A program made the position numbers and the translations under genes. Below are positions 1 to 12,305 of a DNA stretch of 64,000 bases, piece after piece. The stretch's first letter is position 1, and each line of letters starts with the position of its first letter. Below the pieces are notes generated by a model. That model saw only the letters and a list, made by a program, of their open reading frames with translations, was not told the DNA's origin and searched no databases. The stretch spans positions 496,001-560,000 of the forward strand of contig JAGMVK010000003.1 in NCBI GenBank assembly GCA_020747065.1, written 5' to 3'. Source of the stretch: Cadophora sp. MPI-SDFR-AT-0126. Lineage: Eukaryota; Ascomycota; Leotiomycetes; Helotiales; Ploettnerulaceae.

Positions 1-1538
1 AATACTAGGTCTTCGATGATGTTTAGGATGGTTTCAGCCGCTAGGGAAGGTGGGGTAGTGGGCGTGAGGTTGTAGGCTGTGAGAATTGGGGCAATTTTTG
101 AGGGCGTGGATTGTACTTCTGCTGGTGGGAAGATTTCGTAGAGTGTGGAGAGAAGTGCGGAAGTAAATGGTTTAGGAGAGATGGTTGGGAAATTCGCTGC
201 AACGCAGGAGATAACGGCGCTTTCTTTGCCGGTTGTTCCTAGAATGAGATCGCCTTTGAATGTGAAATTTGAGGCGAAGTCGGAGGGGAAGAATGTGTCG
301 TCGATGATGGGGACGTGGCCGAAGCCGTTGCGGGGATCGGAAGTTGCGTAGGCTGTTAGGAGCTGTTCCCAGGGGATGGTCTCGAGCTCCGAGAGGGTGG
401 TAACGCCGAGGGCAGATTTGGTGGCGTTGTAGAGAGTGTTGGAGGAGGCGAGGGTAAGGGTTGGTGTGAAGATTGGTGTGCGTAAAGTTTGAGATTGCAT
501 TATTGCTCGGGAGATTGGGGGAGGAGGTGTGCAGTGCAGGAGGGTTTCTATTAGGACTGAGCCGTGGGATTCTCCATAGGGGACTATGTTGTTGGGCGAG
601 CCACCGAAGGAGGAGATGTGGTGGGAGAGCCAGGTTAGGGCGGTATGCTGAGTGGTGGTGTATTAGTATATTTGAAGCGTTGTAAGTTAAGAAGAATGAG
701 ACGTACCACATCTCGAGGTCCGAAATTGGCTGCGTTGTCTGGACCATTGATGGAAGCCATCTCTTCCGATGCCATGTAGCCAAAGACTGATAGCCGGTAG
801 CTATACGATATGGTCAGTACATGCGAGGAATTGGTACTTTCAGAACATTTGACTATTGAAGGAAGGGGGACTTTACTTCACAGCTACCATGATAATAGGC
901 TTTCCAATCTCCATGCTCCTCTTCACTACGCTTCCTCCATCACACCACCAATCCGAGTTTGACCCTGAGAAGCCACCTCCACCATGGATGTAGACTAGGA
1001 CAGGAAGATTGTCGCCTGCTTTTGCACCAGCTGGAGCAGTGATGTTGAGATTGAGGCAATTGAACTCGGAGAAGACATTAGGCTGGTGAGTGGTGATCGA
1101 AGTAGGAAGGGCGATGAGTGAATCTTCTAGATGGACGTTTTGAGGAGGTTGCGGACATTTCGGACTAAAAGCTGTCAGCTATGCTCTTTTGCGTCAAGCC
1201 GGATGAAGTTACCCATATCTCGTCGTATCCGTCTCCTTTTCAAAAGATGTATTGAGAGTAGACTGTCTGAATCGACCAGGAATACTGGCATATTTGATAC
1301 CTCTGAACTGCCACACCTCATTCTCAGAAGAAGATATACGGTGACGGATACCCGTGAAAGTGGTGTTGACTCCAGAGTGTTTGACCATTGGCGGGGGCTG
1401 AGACATGTTCTTTGATTTTGTGCCAGATGTGACGACTGCGACTTCTGCTTCGTCTTTCTCTGGTAGGCAGATATGAGAGGGACATAATAGGAAGAGGGTT
1501 ATGAGGAGATCTATATCGCTGAGTTTGAAATCTATCAT
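1..1538 (-). CDS. Type B carboxylesterase/lipase, partial (3' end beyond left edge)
   Basis: This is a secreted alpha/beta-hydrolase that probably cleaves carboxylic esters. Exons are 1213-1538, 877-1164, 707-800 and 1-647 (minus strand), with introns of 48, 76 and 59 bp; the frame stays open to the left edge. The N-terminus at 1538 has a hydrophobic leader (LLITLFLLC) followed by the family motif ENEVWQFRGIKYA. Exon 2 gives CPQ, then CLNLNI, then the oxyanion-hole motif YIHGGGGFSGS. Exon 3 gives YRLSVFGYMAS and NFGPRDV. Exon 4 carries the nucleophile elbow as GESHGS, where most relatives have GESAG(G/A/S). The acidic catalytic residue is probably the Glu in GKESA; the catalytic His would lie beyond the edge. 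Substrate cannot be told from the sequence. Confidence 0.88.
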
Positions 1539-2838
1539 TGGTAATGGTGGCGGAAAGAAGAGGCGCTAAGTCCGGATTCGGCAAGTAATGGTTAACTTAG
1601 TAGGAGGATTAGTGATGCAAGTTTTCGCTCGAGTGTGCGTATTCGTGATTATTTATCATTGAATCCATGATTAGATGCTAGACTGACGTGAGAACATAAA
1701 TGCCAAGTCGTCGGCGGCATGGTAAGAGGGAATGAGAAGGTTGAGTCGAGATACTTTAGACGGAATGATCATTTAGCTGTGCTGAGAACAGCGTGCTGAA
1801 ATGCTGGGCTTGAATGGATGCGCGTAGCGTAAACACATAAGCTTTGCCAGCAGCTGAACTTACCCATTGTACCGGGATGGAATGTAATGTTTCGTGCTGA
1901 TGTGATGCCGCATTTTGTTCGTACTATTGTCAAAGTTGGGATTAAGTCTTACTGAATTACGGCCGCCAGGAAAAGCTTTCGGGACTCGTACAAGGGGGCA
2001 TTCTTCCACACTAGAAGAAACTCAGTCCACTAGCCCTGACAGGCTTTTGTGATATGCTTCCGATATTACAACGATGAAGTGCTGCTGAAAGAGGAAAATC
2101 TTCCTAGCGCTGAAGACTCGACAGGCTCTGCCTTGAAAGACTGACTTGTAGCAGAAACAGAAAATAGAAGCGACTAGGCTGTAGTTTCTGCAACTAAGCA
2201 AGGAGGCGACCAACAGATATGCTTCGTCTCTGCAGCTTACTCGGGATCTCCAGTATCTCGGGTCTTTGATAGCCTTGCCGACGTGCCAAGAGATGAATAA
2301 GCTCACTCTTCAAATTGTTTATCAACGCTTTCAAGGACAGGGTCGGAAGTTTCATGAAAGAGGAGGATCATCGATGGGTACTGTACTGTACTTTGGTGCT
2401 TCTCTCCTCCCTCTTGTCAGCTCTATGGCCCTCCTCACTCTACGTATCTCGGACCAGATCCGAGCACATGTCGGACGTGAATAATTGAAAGGTAGTTACA
2501 GCGACTGAAGTAGCGAAATAGAGTATAAGACAGCATCACACAAATAAAGTAGACAGAATCTTGTTATGTTGGTGACAAACGTCGCAATAGGTGAAGTCAG
2601 AAAGGACGAGGAAATCAAGGTTGAGAACAGCTGGATTCAGCCCTGGAATCAGCCTCACAAGGCGGATTGGTCGCAAAGGCATGCCCCCACGACGAGGCTC
2701 TGCAATGTTGTTGGCTTTCGCACTCATGGCCTCAACAAAAACAATGAAGCCATCCCCATCGATACTGCTCCAGCTCATGTCACCAATTTGATGCATATCA
2801 GATGGAGGTTTGAAAGCATCAGAACATCAAGCTCCACA
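1539..2838. other. Intergenic, no supported gene
   Basis: About 1.3 kb between the start of the esterase and the start of the NLR-like gene. Short open frames occur on both strands but show no recognisable motif and no splice-supported extension. It presumably holds the promoters of the two divergently transcribed flanking genes. Confidence 0.5.
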
Positions 2839-5800
2839 ATGTCAACCACCGCTAGCTCAACTTCGGCCTCGGCTACGCTGGACGGAAGCGACGACCCCTG
2901 GACGTTGGCCAAAGCCCGCTTCCTCTCTGACCTCGACCCCTCTGAGCGCGACATCTTCAACAACGCCACACTCGAGAACCTCTTCTATACTACCAGCAAT
3001 ACCAATCGGGACGATGCGGAGAAGAGCCGGGTGCGATCTGTGGCGACAAAGTTGGGGCCGTTGGTGTCTGCCATAGAGAATTATGGCAAGGCTCTGGACA
3101 CCTTTGCCCAGATTGCCCCTCTGTATTTATCGCCGATATGGGGAAGTATACGAGTGTTGTTGGTACTGGCGAGGAGCTATGGGAAGTTCTTTGAACGAGT
3201 TGTGGATACTCTGGGGAGAATAGGAGACGTGCTGCCTAGATTCCGTAAGTTCTGCACTTGTTAGGTATTAGAAGGTTGATACGAAGGCAGCTAATGCTTA
3301 CAGGCGACTACCAGCGCATCTACAGTCGAGCGAAACACCAGCGTCTCACTCAAGCCTTGTCGAACGCATACCTCGATATCATTGTGCTCTGTACGCAGAT
3401 TCGAAAGTCAATCCTTGAACAAAAAACGTCCTCTTTCCGCAGATTTCTCAAACCAGTGGCCCTTGATCGCCAATTCGATGAAGCTGTTGAAAGATTCCGC
3501 CAACATAAAAAGAATGTTGACGATGAGGCTAGGGTGTGCCATATGATTGAAGCGGCCGAGAAACGAGAGGAGGAGTTGATATTGTATGCTACCGAACGAA
3601 AACGGAGGTTGTTGTCGAGACTTTCAACCGTCGCATTCGAGTACAAACATCAGAAGCTCAAGGCACTCAGATACGAAGGAACAGGAACTTGGCTCATCGA
3701 GGACAAGAAGTACGAGAAGTGGAAATCATCCGCACAATCTGCAGTCTTGTGCTGTCATGGTATCCGTCTGTGCATCTGTGCCATTCAACTCAGATCAAGT
3801 GCTAACAAAACTCAGCCGGCTGCGGAAAGTCAGTTTTGGCATCTAGTATCGTCGATTATCTTATTGACAGTAATACTACCATATATTATTACTGTGATTA
3901 TTCCGATAAGAGGACTCTTGATCCAGCCAACTTGTTTGGGACCCTAGCGCGCCAGGTGCTTGGAAAATTGGAATCCATACCCGAGGCCCTCGCAACTGCA
4001 ATCGAAAAGACACCTCATGACGGAGATAGAGTCACAGATGGATCATGTGCCCTCGACTTTCTTCGAAGAGGCATTGAGCTCTGCGGAGATCCAATATATA
4101 TTGCTCTCGATGGAATCGACGAATTGACCGAGCAGTCTCAGAAGGCTACCTGCAACGGACTGAAGGAATTGATCAATGGTTGCTTGGTCCCAATCAGGCT
4201 TTTTCTAACAGGGCGGGAAGATATGTCGTCCTTACTTGTGGTTCCCTCCACAATTCCATTCACTAGTATCTCGGTTATTCCCTCAGTGATTACCTCGGAC
4301 ATTCGCAAATTTGTTCAAGCCTCGACTCGACGCAGAATTGTTGAGGGTACGCTGGTCTTACAAGACCCAAGTTTGGAGGAACTGGTCGTAGACGAGCTTG
4401 TCAGTGGAGCCCAGGGAATGTAAGCCACAAATTCATCTATATTTATTCACTGCTAAGACCAATACAGGTTTTTGTGGGTTGAATTCCAGCTTTGTGACCT
4501 TTGCGAAGCCGAATCCGACTATGGGATCAGAGTCGCTCTCGAAAACTTGCCTCGAAGTTTAAGCGAAACATATGATCGACTGCTAGGTCGAATCGAGGGC
4601 ACTGAAAGACGTAGTATGATCTTAAGAATGTTCAAATGGATAGTTTGTGCCCGTCAGCCTCTTCATGTCGATGAACTTCGAGAAGGAGTTGCCTTCACTT
4701 TGGACGACGAGGAATGGAGACAGGAGAAAATTCCAACCAACCTCAATCGCCTCATCCGAGCCTGTAGCAATCTTATCATCGTTGATGCAGAAACTAATAT
4801 CGTGCAGCTGGCACATTATACTGTCCAGCAGTATCTCTTGAAAAACGACGGGCGATTCTTTCAATTCGGACTTAAAGATGCAAATGAAATGGCTGGCGAG
4901 TTCTGCCTGGCATACCTCACATTTTCTTGCTTCGACACTCAGGTCACTCGATACGGAAGCAATACAAATACCGACTTGGTTGCCCTGCAGAAGATGGCAT
5001 CTGGCACCGCTTTTGTCGCTTCGGACCATCCGGGGCGGAAATTCATTCAAGCTTGGAACACCATGCGTGGGCCCAGGACAGCACCCCAAAATGTCAACCT
5101 CCTGAAACTTACCAAGAGATCTAAATTGAGCGCGGATTCTATGTCCACCTTTTGTTTCCTTGAATACGTCGTAACACATTGGTTATGGCATACCGTTGAC
5201 TTTGAACTGTCTCCACACACAAGTCGCAGGGATCGAATGTCCACGGATCTGGTCTGCTGGAAAGATTTGCTTTTTGAATTTCGACCTTGGGCATCATTCA
5301 ACAAGTCAACACAACGATCAAGCTCTATAGCTCTATTTGGATGGGCCATGATGGCCAACCACGGGTACCTGCTTCGCACGGCGGCTATAGCAGTAGAACG
5401 CTCCATTCCCGGGCAAGTTGTCTTAGATGCTTGGCGAGACTTCATACGTGGTGGACATGACAGGCTTGTCACATTTGACTCCAAAGTCGATTCGTTGATG
5501 GGCCTCCAGAAAGAGCATTGCCGATCCAAACTTGCATCAAGAAATTCTTTGTGGCTGCTCTCCCAGCTTCTGTTTGCTTGCCAAGAAGGCCATCTTCGCG
5601 TCTTGGAGGCATTTGACTTGCGTGGTATATGTGAGGTAGCGCTGGAAGATGGTATACCTCTACCACAGTTCCTGATTCTTCTAACAGCTGGGACTGGTCA
5701 GCTCCAAATCATCAGGTACCTTACTACACATAAGTCAGTCAGAGAGGAAGACCTGTGCCGAATGTGGGAAGGTCCTACACCTTGGCGCGGTTCTCTGGAG

Positions 5801-6967
5801 CGCGCCTTCGCATCACGGCATTTTGACACCGTTCTATACCTTTCGTGTGTGGGCTATGGTATTGACAGCATCTGTCCAAACATAGACACATACTCCCGAT
5901 TACTCAATAATGCCATTACTGCGGGCGATTGCGAAATCGCGGAATTCCTCCTCAGCCCTAGATTAATCCTACCATTTGAAATCAGCCCTCAAGTCCTTTC
6001 GGATCCATTTGTTCTAGCGATTCAAGAAGGGTTGCTTATCGTCGTTGCTGCGATGCTTAGGCTGGGCGTCGATCCTAATAACTCAGATGGAATGGATCAG
6101 ATACCCATTATAGCGGCCATTCGGTCTCGCAACTTCAAGACTGTGGCACTTTTACTTGAATACGGATGCGACCTGAATCTGACTCGCTATGGGCTTCCTT
6201 TGACTGTGGCAGCCTCTATGGGGGACTTGGCAGTCTGTAAAATGCTCATCGCCAGTGGTGCGGAAGTGTTTCATGGGTTTTACGAGGATGTGCATGCTGC
6301 AGCTTTAGTTTCTCTTCCTCCAAAACGACACCTTCAGACACCATCCACTCGTCAAGACAGGCCCTCCAACAATAGGCAGCCAGAAATGTGTCTGAGTCCT
6401 ACTCCACTTTACATGGCATGCTATTATGGTTATCGAGACATTGTACAGATGCTCCTAGAACGTGGATCAGCTATTGATTTCCCCAGTCCAACTCACTGCT
6501 TCAATGCGACACTGGTCGGTCCTGATACGCGCGCTGGAATCACCTTCCACCCTTACACCTTGGGCAAGGATGGATCACATCATTGGATTCAGGAAGATTC
6601 ACGGTTTCGATCTAAAACGATGTCGGAGTGGAAGTACCCGGTCACAATTGCGACAGAACAAGGACACGAGCACATTCTCACACTGCTCTATGCCGCGGCC
6701 GAGGGCACTATTTTCGAGAGGGGCAGCATATCCGTCGATAAGCTCAGGATCAATCCAAGCCACCAATGGTTCATTCAAAAGACTATTCTTCACAATTGGG
6801 TCAAGGATATACCTTCTACAGACCCAAGGCACAAGCAAGCTGTTTATACAGCTGCTTGTTTGAACGACTTGAGGGTTAGAACCGAGGGCGATGGTTCTTG
6901 TACAGACTTCGAAATACATGATTACGAAGTGCGAGAGAATGATACACAAAGTCAGGTCCTCCCATGA
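2839..6967 (+). CDS. NLR-like NACHT protein: DUF7708-type N-domain, NACHT NTPase, ankyrin repeats
   Basis: Exons 2839-3244, 3304-3759, 3816-4419 and 4468-6967 give 1321 aa. The start MSTTASSTSAS was chosen because the recognisable domain begins soon after; an in-frame Met lies upstream at 2566. Residues about 40-200 match the fungal DUF7708-type domain (LSPIWGSIRVLLVLARSYGKF, then RRFxRIYSR-like helices across the first intron). The second intron removal creates the P-loop AGCGKS at residues 288-293. A Walker B-like YIALDGIDEL follows near 382-391 and RLFLTGRED is a sensor-like segment. After FLWVEFQL comes a helical region typical of NACHT-associated winged-helix linkers, then degenerate ankyrin repeats at about 975-1160. 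Such STAND proteins are linked to fungal non-self recognition; the ligand here is unknown. It is tail-to-tail with the next gene, 133 bp apart. Confidence 0.88.
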
Positions 6968-7100
6968 GAATATCGGTTGATAATTTCCCCGAATGAGGGT
7001 ATTTATCAATCACTGCAAAGAAAGAGAGACTTCCCTCAGATTCTTCATGTGGAACTCTGGAATCGATCGACTCTGCGCTTCACATACTGTGCATACCATT

Positions 7101-7934
7101 TCAGAGCTTGCAAGATTTTCCGCCACAAACAGTCATAGTATGCACATATCGCAACTTTCCGCCTTCAAGCCGGAACTCGTGGCTATCTGCCGCCATCATC
7201 ATGTGCTCCCAAACACAAAATATGCTTACCGAACCCATCGACTCATCAATCACATACCGTCGATTTGTATTACCGGGTTGGCTGTGATTCGTCGGAATAC
7301 CTGGCTTGCACGAATCATCTGGCTTTCCTGTCCCAGTATACGCACTTCCTTCCAACCTTACACACGGCGTGCCCCAAGGAACCTTTGCTGGGGCACTAGC
7401 ATCATTCCACATGTCCATGTATGCATCCCCCGCCGCCTGTATCACCTCCCGACTATCCCTCTTCCCCTCGGGAATCACATCCCATTTCTCCTGCAACACA
7501 TACTGCAAGGTCTTCTTTGCATCAAAGATCCACGAATTCGTCGTCGAAGCAATCGAATCAATCAATGTAATCTTTCCCTCCGCATCATCATGTCTTAGCT
7601 GTGTGCCGATTACATACGGATTCGCGGCATCGGTGATGATTATCTCGGTGTAGGTTGCACAGGCTACGAGGTCTGTGTTTGTGCGGCGGTGGTCGATTTT
7701 AAGAGCTTTGCTTAGGACACTCTTCTTGGCGTCGGCGGCTTTGTTGTTCTCGATGTAGCTCCAGTTGGAAGAGAGGTATGATTGGAGGGGTGTGAGGGAG
7801 CCGGATGTTTGGGAGGCGATGTAGGCGTCTGAGGCGGCGAGGAGGAGCGTTTTATTGCAGGCGAGGACGGGAATGGAGAGGGTGAGGTGGGAGAAGGTTG
7901 TTAAGATGACGACGAAGATGGATTTTGAAATCAT
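7101..7934 (-). CDS. Secreted protein of the DUF8021-like fungal family
   Basis: A single-exon 277 aa protein. The N-terminus is a clear signal peptide (MISKSIFVVILTTFSHLTLS) followed by mature sequence with several Cys residues. The C-terminal half has the pattern I associate with the DUF8021-type domain: CVRLEGSAYTG, a C-x-x-G-x-P stretch, NRRYVIDESMGSVSIFCVWE and finally DSHEFRLEGGKLRYVHTMTVC. No catalytic function is established for the family to my knowledge; a polyketide-cyclase/NTF2-like fold is plausible for the C-terminal part but is inference. It converges on the NACHT gene. Confidence 0.75.
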   Translation of the reverse strand: MISKSIFVVILTTFSHLTLSIPVLACNKTLLLAASDAYIASQTSGSLTPLQSYLSSNWSYIENNKAADAKKSVLSKALKIDHRRTNTDLVACATYTEIIITDAANPYVIGTQLRHDDAEGKITLIDSIASTTNSWIFDAKKTLQYVLQEKWDVIPEGKRDSREVIQAAGDAYMDMWNDASAPAKVPWGTPCVRLEGSAYTGTGKPDDSCKPGIPTNHSQPGNTNRRYVIDESMGSVSIFCVWEHMMMAADSHEFRLEGGKLRYVHTMTVCGGKSCKL

Positions 7935-8542
7935 CGCGGAAGTGTTTCAGGACTGTGTTCTTGTACAATGTTGTTTATTTCGACGTTTCTCTTCGTCAAT
8001 GCAGATTCTTTGTCCACAACCAACAACCCTCGTAAATGGACATGGGAGAAGCAAAATAGGGATTTTGTAGCTCGTCTCAATGTTATATCTGCCGTGGTCG
8101 AGATGGATGAAAGCAAACAATTCTGTCAAGCAGTTCAGCCACTGTTGTGGTACCTGGGCATCGAAATACCCAATTGAACCGGAACGACCCGAAAGGTACC
8201 GGCAGTTGAGGATATATCCACCCCGCACTTTATATTTGGAGCTTGTATGGCACTTACTTGCGATGAATATCTCATCTTCACCTCATCATGGCGGAGAGTC
8301 TTGATGCATGAAAAGTTCGCATCCGAAAGACGTTCCTTTTGGCGTGGCCATGGCCAATGATGATATGTATGGAATGTTGACGACTGTCTGACTATCACTT
8401 TGAAGTTAGCGATGAGAAGGAACACATCAATTTATTGACACCACTCATTTATCGATCATAAAATCGTTTTCCGATCCCGCAGAAAGCAGAAAGCCCTGCC
8501 ACCCATCCAAATATCGTACATTATTTGTCTCGCCACCATCTC
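7935..8542. other. Intergenic, no supported gene
   Basis: About 600 bp between two minus-strand genes: the upstream region of the secreted protein and the 3' region of the PTH11-like gene. I see no coding signal or repeat in it. Confidence 0.5.
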
Positions 8543-9864
8543 CTATACACCCCTCACACTCGTCTTGATATCATTCCTCTTCCATCCATGCCTCGCCTGC
8601 TCCTCATCCCCCGTCTCAATCCTCTCCGTCTTCATCTCAAACGTCACATCCCTCTGAATCTCAATCCTCCCATCCTGATTCTCCCCCGAGTCCGTATCAT
8701 TAATCCTCTCCTGACTCTCTGCCCTCATCCCTCCCTTGTTCATACTCGACATATGGAAATCCATACTGTTAATCCGCGCACGACTCCCCGTCCCACCCCA
8801 CGCCTTCGAGCCCGTCATAGGGTTTGAAGTGACTTTCGTCTTGGACGATCCCCACGTCTGCATCGCCGGGAAGATCTCTCTCAGCAAAGGCCAGATGGTC
8901 GGCAGGTTGGTGACGTAGACTGCGACGGAGGCTTCACGGAAGTACCAGTTCATGTAGACGTATGAGATGAGTCCTGGGACGAGACAGTAGATTTTTGTTA
9001 GGATGGCGGCGACGATGATGAAGAAGCCCATGCCGAAGATTACGAGCAGGATGGCTTTTTGTTGGATTGGGAGGCGGATGTTGGCGAGGATGGGTATGCC
9101 GATTGCGAGCATGGCTATGTCGCCGGGGATGTTGAGGCTGCCTTGGATGATTTCGAAGAATTGGTAGGTTGCGCATTGTGCTGTGGGTTGTTAGAGGAAG
9201 CTGTATGGGATGGGGGGAGGTACGTACAGTTTGCGGGTGGAACGGCCCAGTATTGTGAGGTTGGTGTGCATGCTGTGAAGAGAGCAATTTCGCATCCGAC
9301 TAAGCTGATTCCCGTGTAGATAGCAACATAGTTCACATACTTCCTCTGCGGCAATCCCTCGCTAAATATCCATCAGCTTTGCTTTCAAGTTCCCACCACT
9401 GAGGGTCTGGATTCTTCACTTACGTGATACTAGCATAAAGATGCAGCATACAAGCTTTCATACTCCAAATCGCCAACAACATCGAATGTTCCGTCACAAA
9501 TACCCATTTGCTGCCCAGAATCCTATCTTTGATACTCTCGGGCGTCAAGGCTGCAGTCTCTTCTTCGGTCATGTAGTTCGAACCGCCTCCGGACATAACG
9601 CGGTTGAATGCTACGCACATGAGTGTGTACCATACGATGCCGTTGAGCATCATGTAGTCGTCGAATTGAAGGTGTCTTATACCGAACCGACGGATTCGGG
9701 CCGTGCTGAAGAAATGTTAGCTCATTCATTGCTCGTTGTTGATAATTGAGATGTGAAAAATGATTTTGTGGGAGGAAAACGTACTATCGCAGCGCCACGA
9801 GGAACAGCGCAACACCGTAAAGAGACCATGTCTCGCGAGCGAAATCTGCAGCTGAATCTGTCAT
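8543..9864 (-). CDS. Rhodopsin-domain (PTH11/SAT4-like) integral membrane protein
   Basis: Exons 9785-9864, 9424-9705, 9228-9361 and 8543-9180 on the minus strand give 377 aa; the introns are 79, 62 and 47 bp. The order of features follows the fungal rhodopsin domain: a first helix (LYGVALFLVALR), the motif RRFGIRHLQFDDYMM, then helices separated by an extracellular loop ending in QYWAVPPANSQC. Next come CATYQFFEIIQGSLNIPGDI and a long hydrophobic run containing RLPIQQKAILLVIFGMGFF and TKIYCLVP, with a MNWYFREASVAVYVTNLP segment. A hydrophilic cytoplasmic tail of over 100 residues closes the protein. Members act as putative membrane sensors; the ligand is unknown. A second gene of the family sits at 31216-32563. 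Confidence 0.88.
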
Positions 9865-12305
9865 ATTGGATATGACCTTGAGGGTGACTTTGACGATGTA
9901 GTTTTGAAGTCAGTACAAACAGCAGACGATCTTTCCTCTTCACAGTCTGGCCGAATCGTCAACTGCGATCAGATCTCAGACTCGATCGATCGAGCGACAG
10001 AGCGATTGACAGCACACGTTTATGGAGGGATCAAGTTCTTGTCAGGTACGGGGACCCTCAAATCCTTGATTAATATTGTAGTCCGTACCGATAATATGTC
10101 AGGGGCGATCCCAGAGCTGGGCGTTGCCGTGCCCGTGCCTGCAGGTGAAAGGCTGTCAAAGAAGGAGTAAAGAACGAAATTCTACTGGTTTGATAGCTCC
10201 GCTGCAGGTTGATACGCCCAATGCATTGTACGGCGGCCCACTATGAAAGTCTTTCATGAACCTAACCCCCATGAGCTGGGCGAGGAGGACGTATAGGCGA
10301 GCCAGTGGGGTGGGGTGATAATTCCTTTGATTGATTAGATCCAATGATGCTAGACAAGGACCGGGGACTCAAGGGGAAAAGGGACCCTAGATGTTGCACT
10401 TTACTTGCTTTAGCTCGACTTGGAAGTTGCATCACTCACAGAGGAGGAAAAGGACGGGGGTAGAAAAATAAAAGTATGGAGGGGCCGGATACTACGTCGT
10501 CCGTTTCGAATCTTTCGACACTCCTTTGCGTCTCAAGACTCGTAGGAGAGGATTCCGATGTTGCATTCGCTTTTCGGTCTCTTTAATTCTTTTACCTGGC
10601 TCTGCCTGAGGGGGTATCGTTACACTGCAGCACTAAGTGACATCGTCTGCACGTCGAAACGGCAGTCAGTTCGCGGCCGATGTGCTAACATTTAGCTGGA
10701 TACGCACGCAGCTAAGAAGAAACTAAGATGTTGACGGGATCAAGCTGTCTACTTGGGAACGCTAGGCAGTGTGACGGCACGAGCCTACCAATAGGCGTTA
10801 TTGCGCATATCACTTGGGATTTGGAAAGTTCGTACCGCGAGAGACAGAGAGGAAGAAGGAGAGATTAGAAATAGGAAAATGCTGACCGAGGGGCCGCGGC
10901 AAGATATCAGATGGCGTGGGAAGCTCTGAAGCCACACACGGCAGAGGCTTCTCCTGGGTTACACAGCCAACTCGCTTCGACCCGGGAACCCGACTTCCAA
11001 AACGCTGGATTTGAAGCCACAACATCAACGCACAGAATGATTATCCCGTGTTGGTTTTTCGAAGCCATTCGGTAACTCACCCGATCCGTTACCAAAATAA
11101 GTAATTTGGAGATGAAGGCGTTTTCCCCCACCACTTTGGGAATGAGATGCGATAGGAGGGAAATCGAGGGATTTTTTTTCCTGCCTACTATGGCGACGGC
11201 TTGGTGTTTTCTTGGGCCATTTTGGCCAAGAGACGTCTAGTCCTAAAGAACTCGCTTACTCCCGACAGGGGCCCGGGTAGTGGGGTGGCCGGCTGAGGAG
11301 AAAAACACCTTGTGGGATCGGTGGATCAAACGTATCACTCCATTTCCTCCGCAATTGGAAAACTTTGTTTTTAGAGTTTACATTTATGCTTGAGGGTTCA
11401 TCATGAGATATGTCACCCTCTTGACGTGCTATTCGAGATTATTCAACTTTGATTTAGAGATACAGACGGATAGTAGAGAATCCCACGATCAGGAGCAGCC
11501 AAGGGAGGAAAAGCGCTTTTTGTCTTTTTGTATTCGATACACGGCACGAAACGGCCCTACTAAGAGCACACAACGGACCATCCCATCCCACGATTTTAGC
11601 TCCCTCGTAATCCCTCGGCAATATCAAGCCATTCGGCGAGCTTCCCTTCGCGGAAGACTCAATACGGGCCGGCTGTTCTGAAGCCTCTTGGCTGCATGGG
11701 CCGGGTCGCATTCTCGGTGCCAGTAATCAATCAGTCAGGGGTAGCTGTCTCGGGAGTCTAGCCTTAAACGACCAGCAAGAACATTCCATTGTGCACAGAT
11801 GTTACGCTGGGAGACTGGGAATATCAGCACTGACTGGAACGTGGCGTGTTTATTGTGGATTGCAGTCGTGTTCGAGAAGCGGCGTGGTTCAAGCGAGTCA
11901 TGTGAGGGGCAGGGAGAAAGGGGTGATGAGGGGGTGGAGGATCGGCCAAGCCAAATAAGCGAGGTTGTATTGATGCAAGCCCCGGGATTGTTTAGTCCCC
12001 TTTTTCCCCACTCTGTTCGTGTTCTTGACAGGTGCGGAAGCAGCTCATCTCAGACGCGGCATGAAAGACTTGTCCAATGATCATCTCATGTTCACCATGC
12101 GTGTAGAGCCGCCAAGACCCCAGGTCAGGGTAGTATTTTTGTGATTTGAGCGCATCTCTTCCGTTCGGACGGCTGTGGCAATCTTTTCCTCCTTTCGCTG
12201 CATCCTCTTGTTTCTTCGTTTTTTTTTTCTTATCGAGCATCGCACCTGCAGAAAACTTTCTTCGTCTTGTATTCGTTGTTCTTATCGTCACTCCTTTTAT
12301 CAAAG
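9865..12305. other. Long intergenic region, no gene seen
   Basis: About 2.4 kb without a supported gene. It is mixed in composition, with GC-rich stretches around 11260-11300. The last 130 bases before the permease start are pyrimidine-rich and include a T tract near 12217-12230, as in many fungal promoters. Short open frames lack motifs. Confidence 0.55.

Noticed and set aside
172..783. 203-codon minus-strand frame rich in His, Arg and Pro
   Set aside because: It overlaps the esterase exons in another frame; the esterase frame has clear family motifs and this one has none.
9865..12305. Search for a decayed transposon in the long gene-free stretch
   Set aside because: I saw no transposase or reverse-transcriptase motif, no terminal repeats and no obvious repeat-induced AT-rich mutation pattern.
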